This document shows positions 4,716 through 5,388 of a stretch of DNA of 5,388 bases, one piece after another. A program made the position numbers and the translations under genes. The stretch is from Gammaproteobacteria bacterium (GTDB taxonomy: Bacteria > Pseudomonadota > Gammaproteobacteria > Pseudomonadales > Azotimanducaceae), in NCBI GenBank assembly GCA_009839405.1, contig VXPR01000258.1, positions 1 to 5,388 on the forward strand. The letters run 5' to 3'. The notes beneath the pieces were generated by a model. That model ran no database searches, was not told the origin of the DNA, and saw only the letters and a list, made by a program, of their open reading frames with translations. Each line of letters begins with the position of its first letter. Positions within the stretch are counted from its first letter, which is position 1.

Positions 4716-4765
4716 CCTCGGCTCACATCTGGCGACTTGCCAAGCCGACATTGTAGGGGCACGCA
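4716..4765. repeat. 50-bp dispersed direct repeat, copy 2
   Basis: This is the partner of 3691-3740 (44 of 50 identical, same orientation). It ends abruptly after ggggcacgca, exactly where copy 1 ends. It contains the same minus-strand TACAAT (4750-4755), but over 140 nt from the HIBADH-like start at 4599. Together the copies bracket a segment of about 1 kb holding only that gene. Confidence 0.65.
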
Positions 4766-4837
4766 TGCCGCCGCCGGGCACTCGCGCCGCCGCTGTGGTT
4801 TGATTGCGCCGCACCAAAGGCAACGGGAGCCACGCCG

Positions 4838-5173
4838 ATGATCTTCGAGATCCGCAACTACCACTACGAGCCGTCGCTGCTGGCGGAATACCGCATTTGG
4901 GCCACGGAACTGGCGCTGCCCTACATCCGCGAGCACCTCGACCTCGTGGGCTTCTGGCTGAACGTGGACGAACCGCCCCAGATCGCCGGCAAGCCTCAGG
5001 ATGAACTGGGCCCGGCCACCGTGACCTGGATCATCAAGTGGCCAGACGTCGCCACCCGCCACGCCACCATGGGCCGAGTCTTCGGCAGCGATACGTGGCG
5101 CGAGATCATGGCGAAGAACCCAGGCCAAGAGAACTACCACCGCACGGAGGCGAAGTTCGCGGAGGCTTTGTAG
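4838..5173 (+). CDS. NIPSNAP family protein
   Basis: This 111-aa protein matches the NIPSNAP family of small dimeric ferredoxin-like alpha/beta-barrel proteins. It opens with the typical MIFEIRNYHYEP beta strand. A helix (LLAEYRIWATELALPYIREH) and the glycine turn LVGFW follow. The second half, TVTWIIKWPDVATRHATMGRVF then DTWREI, is the conserved strand-helix core (usually W.(Y/W).d...R......F..DP.W). The biochemical role of bacterial NIPSNAPs is mostly unknown; they often occur near catabolic or dioxygenase genes, as here. The ATG at 4838 has ACGGGAG (4823-4829) at 8 nt. The gene is complete and divergent from the HIBADH-like gene, so the 238 bp between them should hold promoters for both. 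Confidence 0.88.
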   Translation: MIFEIRNYHYEPSLLAEYRIWATELALPYIREHLDLVGFWLNVDEPPQIAGKPQDELGPATVTWIIKWPDVATRHATMGRVFGSDTWREIMAKNPGQENYHRTEAKFAEAL

Positions 5174-5189
5174 CCTGTTTCAAACGGGC
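5173..5189 (+). other. Hairpin overlapping the NIPSNAP stop codon
   Basis: gcctgtt (5173-5179), tca, aacgggc (5183-5189) forms a 7-bp stem with one G-T wobble, starting on the last base of the stop codon. There is no T-run after it, so it is not a standard intrinsic terminator, but it could protect or end the mRNA. Confidence 0.3.
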
Positions 5190-5204
5190 CATGCTTCCCG
5201 AGGA

Positions 5205-5235
5205 GCTTGCGCCGTAGAAAACGACGCTTGCGCCG
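5205..5235. repeat. 10-bp tandem-like direct repeat
   Basis: gcttgcgccg occurs at 5205-5214 and again at 5226-5235, a 21-nt period. Two copies only; meaning unknown. Confidence 0.3.
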
Positions 5236-5265
5236 GAGTTGGCCCGCTGCGAGAAGCCCCCCCTC

Positions 5266-5307
5266 CGAAAAGCGAGGCGCTTTTCGACTCCCCCGCAAGG
5301 GGGGAGT
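5266..5307. repeat. Double-hairpin REP-like element
   Basis: Two adjacent hairpins abut. cgaaaagcg/cgcttttcg (5266-5274 with 5278-5286, 3-nt loop) is a perfect 9-bp stem. actccccc/gggggagt (5287-5294 with 5300-5307, 5-nt loop) is a perfect 8-bp stem. No T-run follows, so a palindromic intergenic repeat is likelier than a terminator, though it may end transcripts of the upstream gene. Confidence 0.55.
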
Positions 5308-5388
5308 GACAGGAAGGCCCTCGCATCCCCAACGACAGTGGTGGCGCGCATTTTCCTGTCACCCTTTGCATCCCCAACAGCGGTGGTG
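5306..5388. repeat. Inverted and direct repeats at the window end
   Basis: gtgacaggaa (5306-5315) is repeated inverted as ttcctgtcac (5353-5362). A direct repeat starting gcatccccaac and ending with a variant of agtggtgg lies at 5323-5344 and 5368-5388, 45 bp apart; the second copy may run past the window. No gene is visible here: short open frames reflect GC-rich repeat sequence. The pattern suggests the edge of a larger repeat region or repeat-rich spacer. Confidence 0.45.

Noticed and set aside
4667..5140. 157-codon minus-strand open frame opposite the NIPSNAP gene
   Set aside because: It mirrors the NIPSNAP codons and crosses the 50-bp repeat and spacer; no recognisable domain.
5106..5377. 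Minus-strand open frames at the right end
   Set aside because: They are translations of REP-like hairpin sequence (proline-, glycine- and serine-rich) with no start signal or domain.
5323..5388. Possible CRISPR start because of spaced repeats
   Set aside because: Only two imperfect copies of about 21 bp are visible, their spacing region contains an inverted repeat shared with the flank, and no cas gene is present.

Overview
The window is GC-rich, densely coded bacterial DNA. The gene content (PhyH-family dioxygenase, SDR, 3-hydroxyisobutyrate-dehydrogenase-like oxidoreductase, NIPSNAP protein, a vapBC pair) and the many short palindromic intergenic repeats suit a metabolically versatile, probably proteobacterial, environmental or host-associated organism with a large genome. 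No rRNA, tRNA or phylogenetic marker is present, so the lineage cannot be fixed.

Layout. (1) 8-943, minus strand: a complete phytanoyl-CoA dioxygenase-like protein. (2) 944-2660, plus strand: an islet of conflict-type small genes. It begins with a short stretch reading like the extreme C-terminus of a type I restriction specificity subunit (HsdS), overlapped by a nested palindrome. Then comes a compact vapBC toxin-antitoxin operon whose promoter overlaps an inverted repeat and appears to start transcription at the vapB ATG. A roughly 200-bp spacer follows, holding an 88-bp palindromic repeat element. The islet ends with a two-gene module: a 68-aa protein overlapping by 59 bp a 150-aa minimal nucleotidyltransferase (DUF6036-like). 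(3) 2713-4599, minus strand: a 3-hydroxyisobutyrate-dehydrogenase-like oxidoreductase with a short C-terminus, then a classical SDR. A diverged 50-bp direct repeat lies on each side of the first gene. (4) 4838-5173, plus strand: a NIPSNAP-family protein. (5) 5174-5388: no gene, but several hairpins and short repeats.

How the parts relate. The three minus-strand enzymes look like accessory catabolic genes; the sequence does not show that they act in one pathway. The HIBADH-like and SDR genes are co-directional and could share a transcript, although the SDR also has a -10-like TACAAT inside the repeat directly upstream of it. The plus-strand islet looks like accumulated defence or toxin-antitoxin material between metabolic genes. 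The least described part is the 68-aa/nucleotidyltransferase pair, which has the architecture of a two-component toxin-antitoxin-like module.
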